From Acidobacteriota bacterium (GTDB lineage Bacteria; Acidobacteriota; Terriglobia; UBA7540), in the NCBI GenBank assembly GCA_021817045.1, contig JAKAWG010000002.1, positions 1 to 32,500 on the forward strand: DNA of 32,500 nucleotides, written 5' to 3'. Below the pieces are notes generated by a model. That model was not told where the DNA came from and searched no databases. It saw only the letters and a list, made by a program, of their open reading frames with translations. The position numbers and the translations under genes were made by a program. Positions 8,438-15,875 of the stretch are shown piece after piece. Position 1 is the stretch's first letter. Every line of letters begins with the position of its first letter.

Positions 8438-9001
8438 GTGATTCCGGCCTTCAATGTAAACTACCTCAAGACCTTCAGACCGCTGACGCCGCGGCAAAAA
8501 TTTGATGAATGGGCTCGGGGAGTGTACGATCCCTATGGTTTGGCCGTATACGCCTTTGAGTCAGGAACGCTTGAATACTCCCACGCCGACGGGTTCTGTG
8601 GCTACGGTAAGGAGGGGGAAGACTACTGGAAGTGTTTTGGGTCGATGGAGCTTGACACCAACATTTCCAGTTTCTTCGGTGACTTTCTCTTTCCCGTTGC
8701 CATGCACCAGGATCCTCGCTACTTCCGCCTCGGACAAGGTTCTATCGGCACACGCCTTTTCTACGCTGTGTCCCGAGTCTTCGTCACGCACTCCGACTCG
8801 GGGCGTTGGGTCTTTTACAGCTCCGCGCTTGCAGGGACCGTCCTGGCGGCCGCAGCATCCAATCTCTACTACCCGAGGCAAGACCGCGGTTTCGGACCTA
8901 GCCTGGACCGCGCCGGAATCGATCTGGGCGACACCGCGTTGTTTAACGTGGCGGCCGAATTTTGGCCCGACATCAAGCACAGGCTCTATCTCATCTTTTG
9001 A
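8438..9001 (+). CDS. beta-barrel-like outer-membrane protein, N-terminus apparently missing
   Basis: The product from the GTG at 8438 has 187 residues. It contains LTPRQKFDEWARGVYDPYG, a FPVAMHQDPRYFRLGQGS segment, a FVTHSDSGRW segment, a SNLYYPRQDRGFG segment, and ends YLIF, with the C-terminal Phe typical of outer-membrane barrels. These motifs match my recollection of a conserved acidobacterial family of roughly 250-300 residues that starts with a signal peptide. Here no signal peptide is in frame: the frame continues upstream (IFWVIPAFNV) without an ATG and stops at 8354-8356. The gene is therefore either truncated or a recent pseudogene. No ribosome site precedes the GTG. Family assignment rests on memory and is not certain. 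Confidence 0.55.
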   Translation: MIPAFNVNYLKTFRPLTPRQKFDEWARGVYDPYGLAVYAFESGTLEYSHADGFCGYGKEGEDYWKCFGSMELDTNISSFFGDFLFPVAMHQDPRYFRLGQGSIGTRLFYAVSRVFVTHSDSGRWVFYSSALAGTVLAAAASNLYYPRQDRGFGPSLDRAGIDLGDTALFNVAAEFWPDIKHRLYLIF

Positions 9002-9010
9002 AACGGCGGG

Positions 9011-9748
9011 TCACGACGAGCTATGAAGCTCGCGGTCGAAAAGCTCGTATCCGGCGTTGGGTGGGAAGATTTCGGCCAGCGCCGTCATGCGGCGATGAAG
9101 CTGCGGCACAGGCAAGTGCTCGAGGCCGACCCGAATCTGTACATCGTGCCAGAGCCCGTGCATGTATTCCGCGAGCGTGCTGACGAGCGAGGCCTCCACG
9201 TATTTTTCGAGCTGGCTTGTTCGGCCGCCGCGCCTGCGGGATTCAAGGTACGCTTCCTTGGCCACAAGCGCTTCTTTGTCGATCTCGCCGGGCGTTCTCT
9301 GGTGCAACTCTTCTTCGATCATTTTCGTGTAGGTGGAGCGTTCACCTGACGTAAGCTTGGGAATAACCAATTGGGCCACGCTTGCCAGTAGTTCGAATCC
9401 TGTATCGTGCGCGTCCAGCTCACGGCACGCGAGCACCAGGTTGGTGCGACTATCTGCTTCAATCCAAACCGCAGAGTGGGTCTCGCCCGATGGCTTTGCA
9501 GAGCACACCGCGTCTCCGGACTGAAAGCAGCCGATGTAGGGCACCACAATCACCCTCAGCTTGCCAACTCGTGTCGCAAGGGATTCCGGGACTGCGTCTG
9601 TCGGCTCGCGGACCATCGTCCGTTCCTCGGCCGGCGTCAGCAGCAGCGCCGTATAGAGCTCCCATCCGTGCGCCAGGTTCGAGAGCGGAGAGAAACCTTC
9701 ACGGACGTAGTCGTCAACGGGAATAGGCTCGGTTTGTAAAGTGCTCAT
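9011..9748 (-). CDS. conserved-looking hypothetical protein downstream of mtaB
   Basis: I do not recognise the family. The ATG at 9748 gives a 245-residue soluble protein and lies seven bases past the mtaB stop; the longer frame, starting at 9802, would overlap mtaB. A GAAGG about seven bases upstream is a fair ribosome site. The N-terminal half contains hydrophobic strands (KLRVIVVPYIGCF and SAVWIEADSRTNLVLACRELD) and the C-terminal half is helical and charged (TKMIEEELHQRTPGEIDKEALVAKEAYL), ending in a LAEYMHGLWHDVQIRVGLEHLPV segment. There is no signal peptide or membrane helix. The tight spacing makes cotranscription with mtaB likely, but no function follows from that. Confidence 0.7.
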   Translation of the reverse strand: MSTLQTEPIPVDDYVREGFSPLSNLAHGWELYTALLLTPAEERTMVREPTDAVPESLATRVGKLRVIVVPYIGCFQSGDAVCSAKPSGETHSAVWIEADSRTNLVLACRELDAHDTGFELLASVAQLVIPKLTSGERSTYTKMIEEELHQRTPGEIDKEALVAKEAYLESRRRGGRTSQLEKYVEASLVSTLAEYMHGLWHDVQIRVGLEHLPVPQLHRRMTALAEIFPPNAGYELFDRELHSSS

Positions 9749-9755
9749 GAGGCCT

Positions 9756-11114
9756 TCAATTACTCTCCGCGGCGCAGGCAGGCGGCTGAGCGTGCTCGAC
9801 ATAACCCCACAGGCCGTCCTCGTGCACCCGCTGGGCGCGAACGCGAATTAACCGGTTTGCCACCATCGTGCAATCGGCGAGCGAAAGATTCAAGTAGTTG
9901 CTGCTCAAAGCCATGGTTTCGCCGTGCCGCGATTTGCCGAGAGTCACCGCCGAAAGGGTGCGCCCAAGCTGCGATCGAAGAAAGTCTTGCCGTTTTCGAG
10001 CGATCATCCGGCGCATTTCCGTGCCGCGCTCCTGCGCTACGCGGCCTTCCACCTGGTCGCGGCGGACGGCAGCCGGCGTGGAAGGGCGAGCCGAGTAAGG
10101 AAACAAGTGCAGATAGGTGAAGGGAAGCGAATCAATAAAACTTGCGCTCGCCGCGTGATCTGCCGCTGTCTCTCCGGGGAAGCCCACCATGACGTCCGCG
10201 CCGATGCCACCGCAGGGCATGGCCTCTCGGATGGCAAGAATACGCTCAGCGTATTGCGCGGTCCAGTACCGCCGGTTCATCTGCCGCAAAATTCGGTCAG
10301 AGCCGCTTTGCAGCGGCACGTGGAAATGGTCCGCAAAGCGCGGCTCGCCCGCTACCAGGCGAATCAGGTCCGCACTCACGTCCATCGGCTCGATGGAGCT
10401 GATTCTCAGCCGCGCGATGCGCGTTTCCGCCAAAATCCGCTTCAGAAGATCAAGGAAAGTCGCTCGTGGGGCAAGGTCTCGCCCGTAGCTGCCCAGATTG
10501 ATTCCGGAAAGCACGACCTCCTGGAACCCTTCGCCGGCCAACTCGCGCAGCCGCGTAATAACCTGTTCGGGAGGAAGGCTGCGGCTGCGGCCACGCACTG
10601 CCGGAATAATGCAGAACGAGCAGCGGGCATTGCAGCCATCCTGAATCTTCAGGACAGGGCGCGTGCGGTCATCCGGTTCGGCAGCAAGAAAATGGAACTC
10701 GGCGGAAATCTCGCCTACCCAGACGTCAGCCGCAGTTTCTGAAGATGTGGCCTCTCTGCGCCCGCGGGGTTGCTGCCCCGAGGCTTGAATAATTTCGGCC
10801 ACACGATGTTTGTGCGAATTGCCTACCACCCAGCTTACGCCTTCAAGGCGCGAAATCTCCTCTGGCGCCCGCTGAGCGTAGCAACCTGTTACGAGGATGC
10901 GGCAGTGCGGATTTTGCCGGTGAATGCGGCGAATCGTCTGGCGCACCTCGGCATCGGCCGTTGCGGTCACAGTACAGGTGTTGATGACGGCCACGTCGCT
11001 CGCCGGAGCGTCTCCTGCTTCCGTCATCCCAGCTCTCAAGAGCTGAGCCTTCAGGGCAACCCCGTCCGCCCGACTGGCCCGGCATCCAAAATTGAGAATG
11101 TGAAACGTCTCCAT
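9756..11114 (-). CDS. mtaB: tRNA (t6A37) methylthiotransferase MtaB
   Basis: A 452-residue radical-SAM enzyme that would convert t6A to ms2t6A at position 37 of tRNAs reading ANN codons. The N-terminal MTTase domain carries the three cluster ligands Cys11 (FGCRAS), Cys47 (NTCTVT) and Cys78 (TGCYAQ). The radical-SAM motif CNARCSFC gives Cys161, Cys165 and Cys168. Downstream motifs EVVLSGINLGSYG, LRISSIEPMD, HVPLQSGSD and DVMVGFPGET are those of the MiaB/MtaB family, and a C-terminal TRAM-like segment follows. The N-terminus METFHILNFGCRAS is typical of MtaB rather than MiaB or RimO. It starts at 11114 and is followed after seven bases by the hypothetical gene at 9748. Confidence 0.95.
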   Translation of the reverse strand: METFHILNFGCRASRADGVALKAQLLRAGMTEAGDAPASDVAVINTCTVTATADAEVRQTIRRIHRQNPHCRILVTGCYAQRAPEEISRLEGVSWVVGNSHKHRVAEIIQASGQQPRGRREATSSETAADVWVGEISAEFHFLAAEPDDRTRPVLKIQDGCNARCSFCIIPAVRGRSRSLPPEQVITRLRELAGEGFQEVVLSGINLGSYGRDLAPRATFLDLLKRILAETRIARLRISSIEPMDVSADLIRLVAGEPRFADHFHVPLQSGSDRILRQMNRRYWTAQYAERILAIREAMPCGGIGADVMVGFPGETAADHAASASFIDSLPFTYLHLFPYSARPSTPAAVRRDQVEGRVAQERGTEMRRMIARKRQDFLRSQLGRTLSAVTLGKSRHGETMALSSNYLNLSLADCTMVANRLIRVRAQRVHEDGLWGYVEHAQPPACAAESN

Positions 11115-11773
11115 TCGTGAGTCTTATTCTATCCCGCAGCACCGGCCATCCGCCACAGATTTGGATGAACCGGACGCCAAGCTGCGTGAGCTTGGTCTGA
11201 CCTTGGGCAAGCAGATCGTGAGCGGCATGGGGCGGAAGTTACGGACTAAACATCTCGGTCTCTTGGCCTTTCGTCCCTTCCAACCGGCGACGGACGAACG
11301 ACAAGATGAAACTGTCCCACTGGTCTCGACCCTCTCATTCAATTGCGGCACCACTGGTGAGCAGGAGGTGGCGAATTGTAATGGGTAATTGGCAATTGGG
11401 CAAAATCACAAGCGGAAGGTGGACACTTTATGCTCTCTTTGTCTGCCAAGCTTTAATCCGCAGACGATGGCGGATCTATTTGACCTCCGTGGTGAGGCCG
11501 TTTGTAGGAGAAACTGGCGAAATCGCTATGGGAATCCGTGCGGAATGGGTCAACTTATTGAAATGGTTGAATTTAAACGAAATGAATTTGGTATCTTGTT
11601 GACTTTACGTAACTTATCGTAGAAATCGACCAACGAAGCTATTGAACCTAACTTAATGTATTTTCAAGGGAGTAAGCTACGATTCTCAAAAACATTTCGA
11701 TGGCTTTCGTTTGTCCAATTCCCGACCTGCCCGGAATGAGCAGGATTGTCCGCAACTTTATGATTCAAAAATG
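11115..11773. other. 660-base gene-free region, AT-richer in its right half
   Basis: Between mtaB and the promoter at 11774 no ORF has protein-like composition together with a proper start. From about 11390 to 11770 the sequence turns visibly AT-rich compared with its surroundings. A GGAGG at 11366-11370 precedes an ATG at 11382, but the spacing is twelve bases and the predicted peptide has no recognisable features. I see no tRNA, no clear terminator and no repeat. A structured RNA or the worn remains of a gene cannot be excluded. Confidence 0.4.
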
Positions 11774-11782
11774 TGTTATAAT
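11774..11782 (+). promoter_or_regulatory. extended -10 promoter (TGTTATAAT) at the TPR-yvcK-PIG-L cluster
   Basis: A perfect TATAAT (11777-11782) is preceded by TG one base upstream (11774-11775), the extended -10 form, which can work without a good -35; none is seen at the right distance. The predicted start of transcription, seven bases after the hexamer, falls on 11789, exactly the first base of the GTG that begins the long TPR frame. The mRNA could therefore be leaderless, or translation could begin at the internal ATG at 11882. Confidence 0.6.
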
Positions 11783-11788
11783 TAGAAC

Positions 11789-12430
11789 GTGAATATCAAA
11801 ACTGTTTCCCGGCGCGGTGCGGCAACTCGTCGGCGGTCGGCAAGTCGTTCTACCCGTGCAGGTTTCAACACGAGGCGGCGTATGACGAGGGATTCTGATG
11901 CCCCACACGAGCGGCGAACCATGGATGCTCAATACGTCGGCGCCTTAAAGAACTACGAGACAGCGATAGGGCACCTCCAAAAGCAGCGTTACGACAAGGC
12001 GAAAAATTTGCTCGAAAAGCTGGCGGCAGGTGGTCCAGCCGAGGTGGCGGACCGCGCACGAGTTTACCTGCGGCTTTGTGATCAGAAACTGCGACCGGCG
12101 AGCAAGCCATTAAAGACCTTTGAAGACTACTATCTCGCCGGCGTTTCCGAGTTGAACGCTCGCCGACTCGATCGCGCCATCGAATATCTTGGCAAAGCGG
12201 AAAAGCTCGATTCTAAGCGTGAAGAATGCTATTATGCGCTGGCTGCTGCTCATGCGTTGGCTGGCAATGCGGATGCCGCGCTCGAGCACCTGAGCGTTTC
12301 CGTCCGCTTGCGACCGCAGAACCGTTTCCAGGCGCAACAGGATGAAGATTTCCAGTCTCTTGCGTCTGATCCGCGGTTTGCGAGCCTGCTGAGCGCGGCA
12401 AGGAACGCGCCGGCGCGTTCTGGTGCGTGA
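11789..12430 (+). CDS. cytoplasmic TPR protein upstream of yvcK
   Basis: The frame from the GTG at 11789 encodes 213 residues. The first 45 are an Arg/Ser-rich basic extension (SRRGAATRRRSASRSTR), and the rest folds as TPR-like helices: KNYETAIGHLQKQRYDKAKNLLEKLA, EDYYLAGVSELNARRLDRAI and CYYALAAAHALAGNADAALEHL. There is no signal peptide, so it is likely cytoplasmic. Start choice is open: 11789 coincides with the predicted transcription start (leaderless), the ATG at 11882 has GAGG six bases upstream, and the ATG at 11921 begins the TPR part. It precedes the yvcK-like gene by 48 bases and probably shares its transcript. Its binding partner is unknown. Confidence 0.8.
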   Translation: MNIKTVSRRGAATRRRSASRSTRAGFNTRRRMTRDSDAPHERRTMDAQYVGALKNYETAIGHLQKQRYDKAKNLLEKLAAGGPAEVADRARVYLRLCDQKLRPASKPLKTFEDYYLAGVSELNARRLDRAIEYLGKAEKLDSKREECYYALAAAHALAGNADAALEHLSVSVRLRPQNRFQAQQDEDFQSLASDPRFASLLSAARNAPARSGA

Positions 12431-12478
12431 TCACAGGCGTGTCTGGACGCAAACGCGGTACATTTTCCCACCCACGCC

Positions 12479-13468
12479 ATGAGAGTTGTTGCCATCGGAG
12501 GCGGCACGGGTTTATCCGCCATTCTGCGTGGCCTGAAAAGTCACATCGCCGCTCCTGGCAGCTGCAGTCACCTCAAGCCCACCATCACCTCCCTCACCGC
12601 TATCGTGACGGTTACCGACGAAGGCGGCAGTTCCGGCCGTCTACGGAGGGATTTTCGTATTCTTCCGCCCGGCGACATTCGCAACTGTCTGGTGGCGCTG
12701 GCGGAAGACGAAACCCTCTTTGCGAAGCTGTTCGATTTCCGGTTCAAATCAGGCATCGGCCTGCGCGGGCATAGCTTTGGCAACCTGTTTCTCGCGGCGC
12801 TCACCCATATCACTCACGATTTCGCCAAAGCCGTGCGCCTTTCAAGCGAAATCCTGTCCGTTCAGGGGGAAATCTTTCCTTCGACTCTTTCGGACGTTCG
12901 TCTGCGCGCCAAGCTGAAGGACGGGCGAATTCTGTACGGAGAATCGAGCATCACGCGCACGCACGTTCCCATCGCTCGTCTTTTAATCACGCCAAGCGAC
13001 TGCAAGCCGCTGCCCGAAGCGCTGGCTGCGATCGGGTCTGCCGACCTTATCACCGTCGGTCCGGGCTCGCTGTACACTTCCTTGATCCCCAACCTGCTCG
13101 TGCGTGGAATCGTGAAACAGATCGCGGACTCCAAAGCTACAAAACTTTACATCGGTAACTTGATGACTCAGCCGGGAGAAAGCCGCCGCTACACGGCTGC
13201 GGACCACTTGGCTGCCCTGCACGAGCACGCCGGGCGCAAGCTTTTTGACGCCATGATCCTTAACAGCAGCGAGTTTTCGCCCTCTCTACGCGCCCGTTAC
13301 GGGCGGCAGCGTGCCGAACCGGTGGTGAACGACCTTGAGCGAATCCAAGCGCTCGGCGTGAGGCCCGTGCTGGCTCCGCTGCTTTCCAAGGATCACATGG
13401 CGCGCCACGACTCGCGCCGCCTGGCTCGGTTGGCGCTCAACCTGGCGGCAAAGAAGGTGCGGCGGTAA
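12479..13468 (+). CDS. yvcK: YvcK/CofD-like UDP-sugar-binding protein (gluconeogenesis factor)
   Basis: A 329-residue cytoplasmic protein of the YvcK branch of the CofD-like fold. Family members bind UDP-GlcNAc and support cell-wall synthesis and growth on gluconeogenic carbon sources. Visible signatures are the N-terminal nucleotide-binding MRVVAIGGGTGLSAILRGLK, the TAIVTVTDEGGSSGRLR loop, LPPGDIRNCLVALAE, GIGLRGHSFGNLFLAAL, and SADLITVGPGSLYTSLIPNLLV, with YIGNLMTQPGES further on. The length is normal for the family. No good ribosome site precedes the ATG, so coupling to the upstream TPR transcript is possible. It is followed after two bases by a PIG-L deacetylase, also a family that acts on GlcNAc compounds. 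Confidence 0.93.
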   Translation: MRVVAIGGGTGLSAILRGLKSHIAAPGSCSHLKPTITSLTAIVTVTDEGGSSGRLRRDFRILPPGDIRNCLVALAEDETLFAKLFDFRFKSGIGLRGHSFGNLFLAALTHITHDFAKAVRLSSEILSVQGEIFPSTLSDVRLRAKLKDGRILYGESSITRTHVPIARLLITPSDCKPLPEALAAIGSADLITVGPGSLYTSLIPNLLVRGIVKQIADSKATKLYIGNLMTQPGESRRYTAADHLAALHEHAGRKLFDAMILNSSEFSPSLRARYGRQRAEPVVNDLERIQALGVRPVLAPLLSKDHMARHDSRRLARLALNLAAKKVRR

Positions 13469-13470
13469 AG

Positions 13471-14406
13471 ATGACGCCTGAGGATGCTCACGCCATCTGG
13501 AAATCGCGCTATGAGCGGTGGCTAGGCTACCTTTTCAGACTCTCGGAGTGCGTCGAGGCTGGCCGCGAGATCCCTGTGGGCCCATCACCTGCAAAGCCGC
13601 GCCGCCCGAACGAGCGCCCGGCGCACGGCACGAGCGTGGTCTATTGCGCGCCTCACCCGGATGACGAGGCAATCAGCGGCGCGCTCGCGCTTCGCCTGCG
13701 GCAGGATTCGGGCGCGCGAATCACCGACGTTGCCGTCACGCTCGGCAGCGACAAGGCGGAGCGCCCGCGGCGTATGCGCGAGCTCGAGTCCGCCTGCTCG
13801 GCGCTGGGCTTTGATTTGGTTGTGCCTCGACGCCCTTCCAGTTTCGATCATGTGAATCTGGCTGCGCGTAGCGAACAGCCAGAAGAGTGGCAAGCGAAAG
13901 TGCTTGAGTTAGCGGAGATCTTTCATCGGCTCGCCCCAGAAGCCGTTTTCCTGCCTCACGCCCACGATTTCAACACTACCCACGTCGGCACGCACGCGCT
14001 GGTTGTCGATGCGATTGGAACTTGGCTCGAGGCGAGCGGCCACGGCCCAGTGCTCCTCTTCGAAACCGAAATTTGGGGTCCCATCGAGCGACCTAACCTG
14101 ATGGTGGGCTTGAGCATAGAGTTTGTCGCGGCACAATTAGTCGGCATCAGCGAACACGGCGGTGAGGTCAAGCGCAATCCCTATCACCTTCTTCACCCCT
14201 TCCGCCTGATGGATAACGTCCGGCGGGGCTCAGAAGTGGTAGGCGGCCAGGGCTCGCCGGCTGTGCCGTTCAAGTTTGCCGAGCTGTATCACGCCGTGTG
14301 GATGAAAGGAGCCGAACGCGTTCCAGCCCGCCCGGGCGGGTCCATCCTCCGCCCCGACGAGAAGATCGACTTGGACCTCCTTCGCGCCCGCTTCCCGCTT
14401 GCCTAG
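13471..14406 (+). CDS. PIG-L/LmbE-family zinc deacetylase
   Basis: A 311-residue protein of the PIG-L family, which hydrolyses N-acetyl groups from GlcNAc-containing compounds (GlcNAc-PI, GlcNAc-Ins, GlcNAc-malate) using zinc. The metal motif APHPDDEAISG occurs at about residues 60-70, with His and the paired Asp as ligands or base, and the second motif LPHAHDFNTTHVGTH at about 169-183 supplies the distal His ligand. A segment GSDKAERPRRMRELESACSA matches the family's KxxRxxE helix. There is no signal peptide. The ATG is two bases after the yvcK stop, so the two are translated together. Substrate is unknown; a UDP-GlcNAc-derived metabolite is a reasonable guess from the neighbour. Confidence 0.9.
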   Translation: MTPEDAHAIWKSRYERWLGYLFRLSECVEAGREIPVGPSPAKPRRPNERPAHGTSVVYCAPHPDDEAISGALALRLRQDSGARITDVAVTLGSDKAERPRRMRELESACSALGFDLVVPRRPSSFDHVNLAARSEQPEEWQAKVLELAEIFHRLAPEAVFLPHAHDFNTTHVGTHALVVDAIGTWLEASGHGPVLLFETEIWGPIERPNLMVGLSIEFVAAQLVGISEHGGEVKRNPYHLLHPFRLMDNVRRGSEVVGGQGSPAVPFKFAELYHAVWMKGAERVPARPGGSILRPDEKIDLDLLRARFPLA

Positions 14407-14653
14407 TCGAAATCCGGATTATTCCCAGCGGGGCAGAGCCGGCCGTCGGAGCCAAGCGGACTTATGGACGGAACGAATGCACACCGTGGACAACAATGAA
14501 TTCACAGATCGCGGTCTCCAACTCTGTCACGTTTCAGGACACGCCCCATCGAATCCGGCGGTTGGTGATCTTGGCAAACCAAGGCTCCATCGGGTTGATC
14601 CGAGGAGGGGAGGTGAGCGTAAAGTGGAGATGGGGACGGTAGCGGCGCAGTTG

Positions 14654-14675
14654 ACCGGACCTGCAGCCGGTTTTT
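14654..14675 (+). terminator. possible intrinsic terminator after the yvcK-PIG-L cluster
   Basis: ACCGG (14654-14658) and CCGGT (14667-14671) form a five-pair GC-rich stem with an eight-base loop, followed by T at 14671-14675. The stem is short and it lies about 250 bases past the PIG-L stop, so termination is only a suggestion. The 14407-14653 stretch before it shows no gene. Confidence 0.35.
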
Positions 14676-14706
14676 AATGCCAGCGCGGCAAACGTCGCAG
14701 CGGAAC

Positions 14707-14841
14707 ATGAGTGTCTTTGAAGAAGTACAACAGTCAGTCATCGACCGGCAAGCTGCCGCCGCGAACGAAAAATGCCTTATCTGGGGTAATGTAATATGCG
14801 TTCCATCGAAAGAGTTCGAGGTCTGGTTGCAGGCGAAGTAG
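14707..14841 (+). pseudogene. possible remnant of a corrinoid-protein N-terminus
   Basis: An ATG at 14707 opens a 44-residue frame, MSVFEEVQQSVIDRQAAAAN and on, ending at TAG 14839-14841 inside the next gene. The first 19 residues look like the opening helix of methyltransferase corrinoid proteins (B12-binding cap domain, typically an acidic helix with a V-I-x-G-D turn). Nothing after residue 20 resembles that family. If real, the gene partner of the following methyltransferase has been deleted to a stub. Chance similarity is quite possible and no strong ribosome site is present. Confidence 0.2.
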
Positions 14842-15860
14842 TCGATCATCTTCCCGTGCAGCCGATGATTATGATGTTTGCGGCGGCCCACGCAGGCATT
14901 CCTTACATCGAGTACACGAAGGACGGGCGCAAGATGGCTGAGGCGCAAGCCAAAGTTGTGCGAGATTTCGGGATCGACTGTCTCATGACCTGTTCGGATC
15001 CCGCGAGGGAAGTTTTCGATATTGCCGGCGACGGAAGCCTGAACTGGTACGTGGACCAGGGGCCGGCGATCTGCGAAGAGAGAGCCGCGCTGCTTGACAA
15101 GAGCCGGCTGAAGACATTTCGAATTCCAGACCCTCTTGGTGGAGGCCGGATGCACGACCGGATCAAGGGCATCGAAGTCATGTATCAGGAGTTCGGCGGG
15201 GAAGTGCAGATTGTGGGGTGGGTGGAAGGCCCGCTTGCTCTGGGCGCTGAGTTGCGCGGGTTGAGCCACACGATGACGGATTTTGTGGACGATCCGCCTT
15301 TTATTGACGATCTGTTGGACTTTGCGGCGGATGTAGCAATCGTTTACGCCGAAGCCCAAATTCAGGCTGGAGCGGATGCCATCGGGATGAGCGATGCGGC
15401 GGCCAGCATGATGGGACCGCGCCATTACGGCCGCTTCCTGCTCCCTCGGCAACTGCGTGTAGTGGAATCCATCCGTAAGGCGCACCCGGAGGTCATTGTT
15501 CGCCTGCACATGTGTGGGAACACGGACGCGCTCATCTCCCAGATGAAAACCCTGCCGGTGCAAATCTTCGAGCTTGATTCGCCGTGCGACCTGGCGGCGG
15601 CACGCGCCGAGCTTGGCCCGAACCGGGTGATTCTAGGCAATGTTTCCACGATCACGGAAATGTTAGAAGGAACCCCGGAACAGGTCTACGCGGCCTGCGA
15701 GCGGTGCCACAAGACGTGCGGCCGTAACCACATTGTGGGAACGGGCTGTGAAACGTCGCCGATGACCCCGGTGGAAAATCTGCGAGCCATGGTGCGCTAC
15801 GCAAGGGAACATCAACCCGAAGAGGCTGAGACGAACATTGACCGATCTCTGACCTGTTAA
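14796..15860 (+). CDS. MtaA/MtbA-like (UroD-fold) cobamide-dependent methyltransferase
   Basis: A 354-residue protein of the uroporphyrinogen-decarboxylase superfamily. It is the methyltransferase type rather than the haem enzyme: the zinc site is complete, with RLHMCGNT giving His238 and Cys240, and GTGCETSPMTP giving Cys318, the HxC...C pattern of MtaA, MtbA and CmuA. These zinc enzymes move methyl groups between corrinoid proteins and a thiol or tetrahydrofolate acceptor. Further family segments are DCLMTCSDPAREVFD, GWVEGPLALGAELRG and LGNVSTITEMLEGTPEQV. It lies 15 bases upstream of a tannase/feruloyl esterase on the same strand. No intact corrinoid protein is adjacent, so its partner must be encoded elsewhere or lost. 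The ribosome site is weak. Confidence 0.88.
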   Translation: MRSIERVRGLVAGEVVDHLPVQPMIMMFAAAHAGIPYIEYTKDGRKMAEAQAKVVRDFGIDCLMTCSDPAREVFDIAGDGSLNWYVDQGPAICEERAALLDKSRLKTFRIPDPLGGGRMHDRIKGIEVMYQEFGGEVQIVGWVEGPLALGAELRGLSHTMTDFVDDPPFIDDLLDFAADVAIVYAEAQIQAGADAIGMSDAAASMMGPRHYGRFLLPRQLRVVESIRKAHPEVIVRLHMCGNTDALISQMKTLPVQIFELDSPCDLAAARAELGPNRVILGNVSTITEMLEGTPEQVYAACERCHKTCGRNHIVGTGCETSPMTPVENLRAMVRYAREHQPEEAETNIDRSLTC

Positions 15861-15875
15861 TGAGGATCAATCCCG

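Noticed and set aside
9381..9410. GTTCGAATCC, a tRNA T-loop-like sequence
   Set aside because: No acceptor, D or anticodon stem can be built around it, and it lies within a coding gene.
11306..11602. Open frame in the AT-rich spacer with an upstream GGAGG
   Set aside because: The ribosome site is twelve bases from the internal ATG and the peptide has no domain or compositional sign of being real.
14502..15563. 353-codon open frame on the minus strand
   Set aside because: It lies opposite the methyltransferase gene, whose zinc motifs are intact. The product is rich in His, Arg and Pro without family features, as is typical of antisense frames in GC-rich genes.
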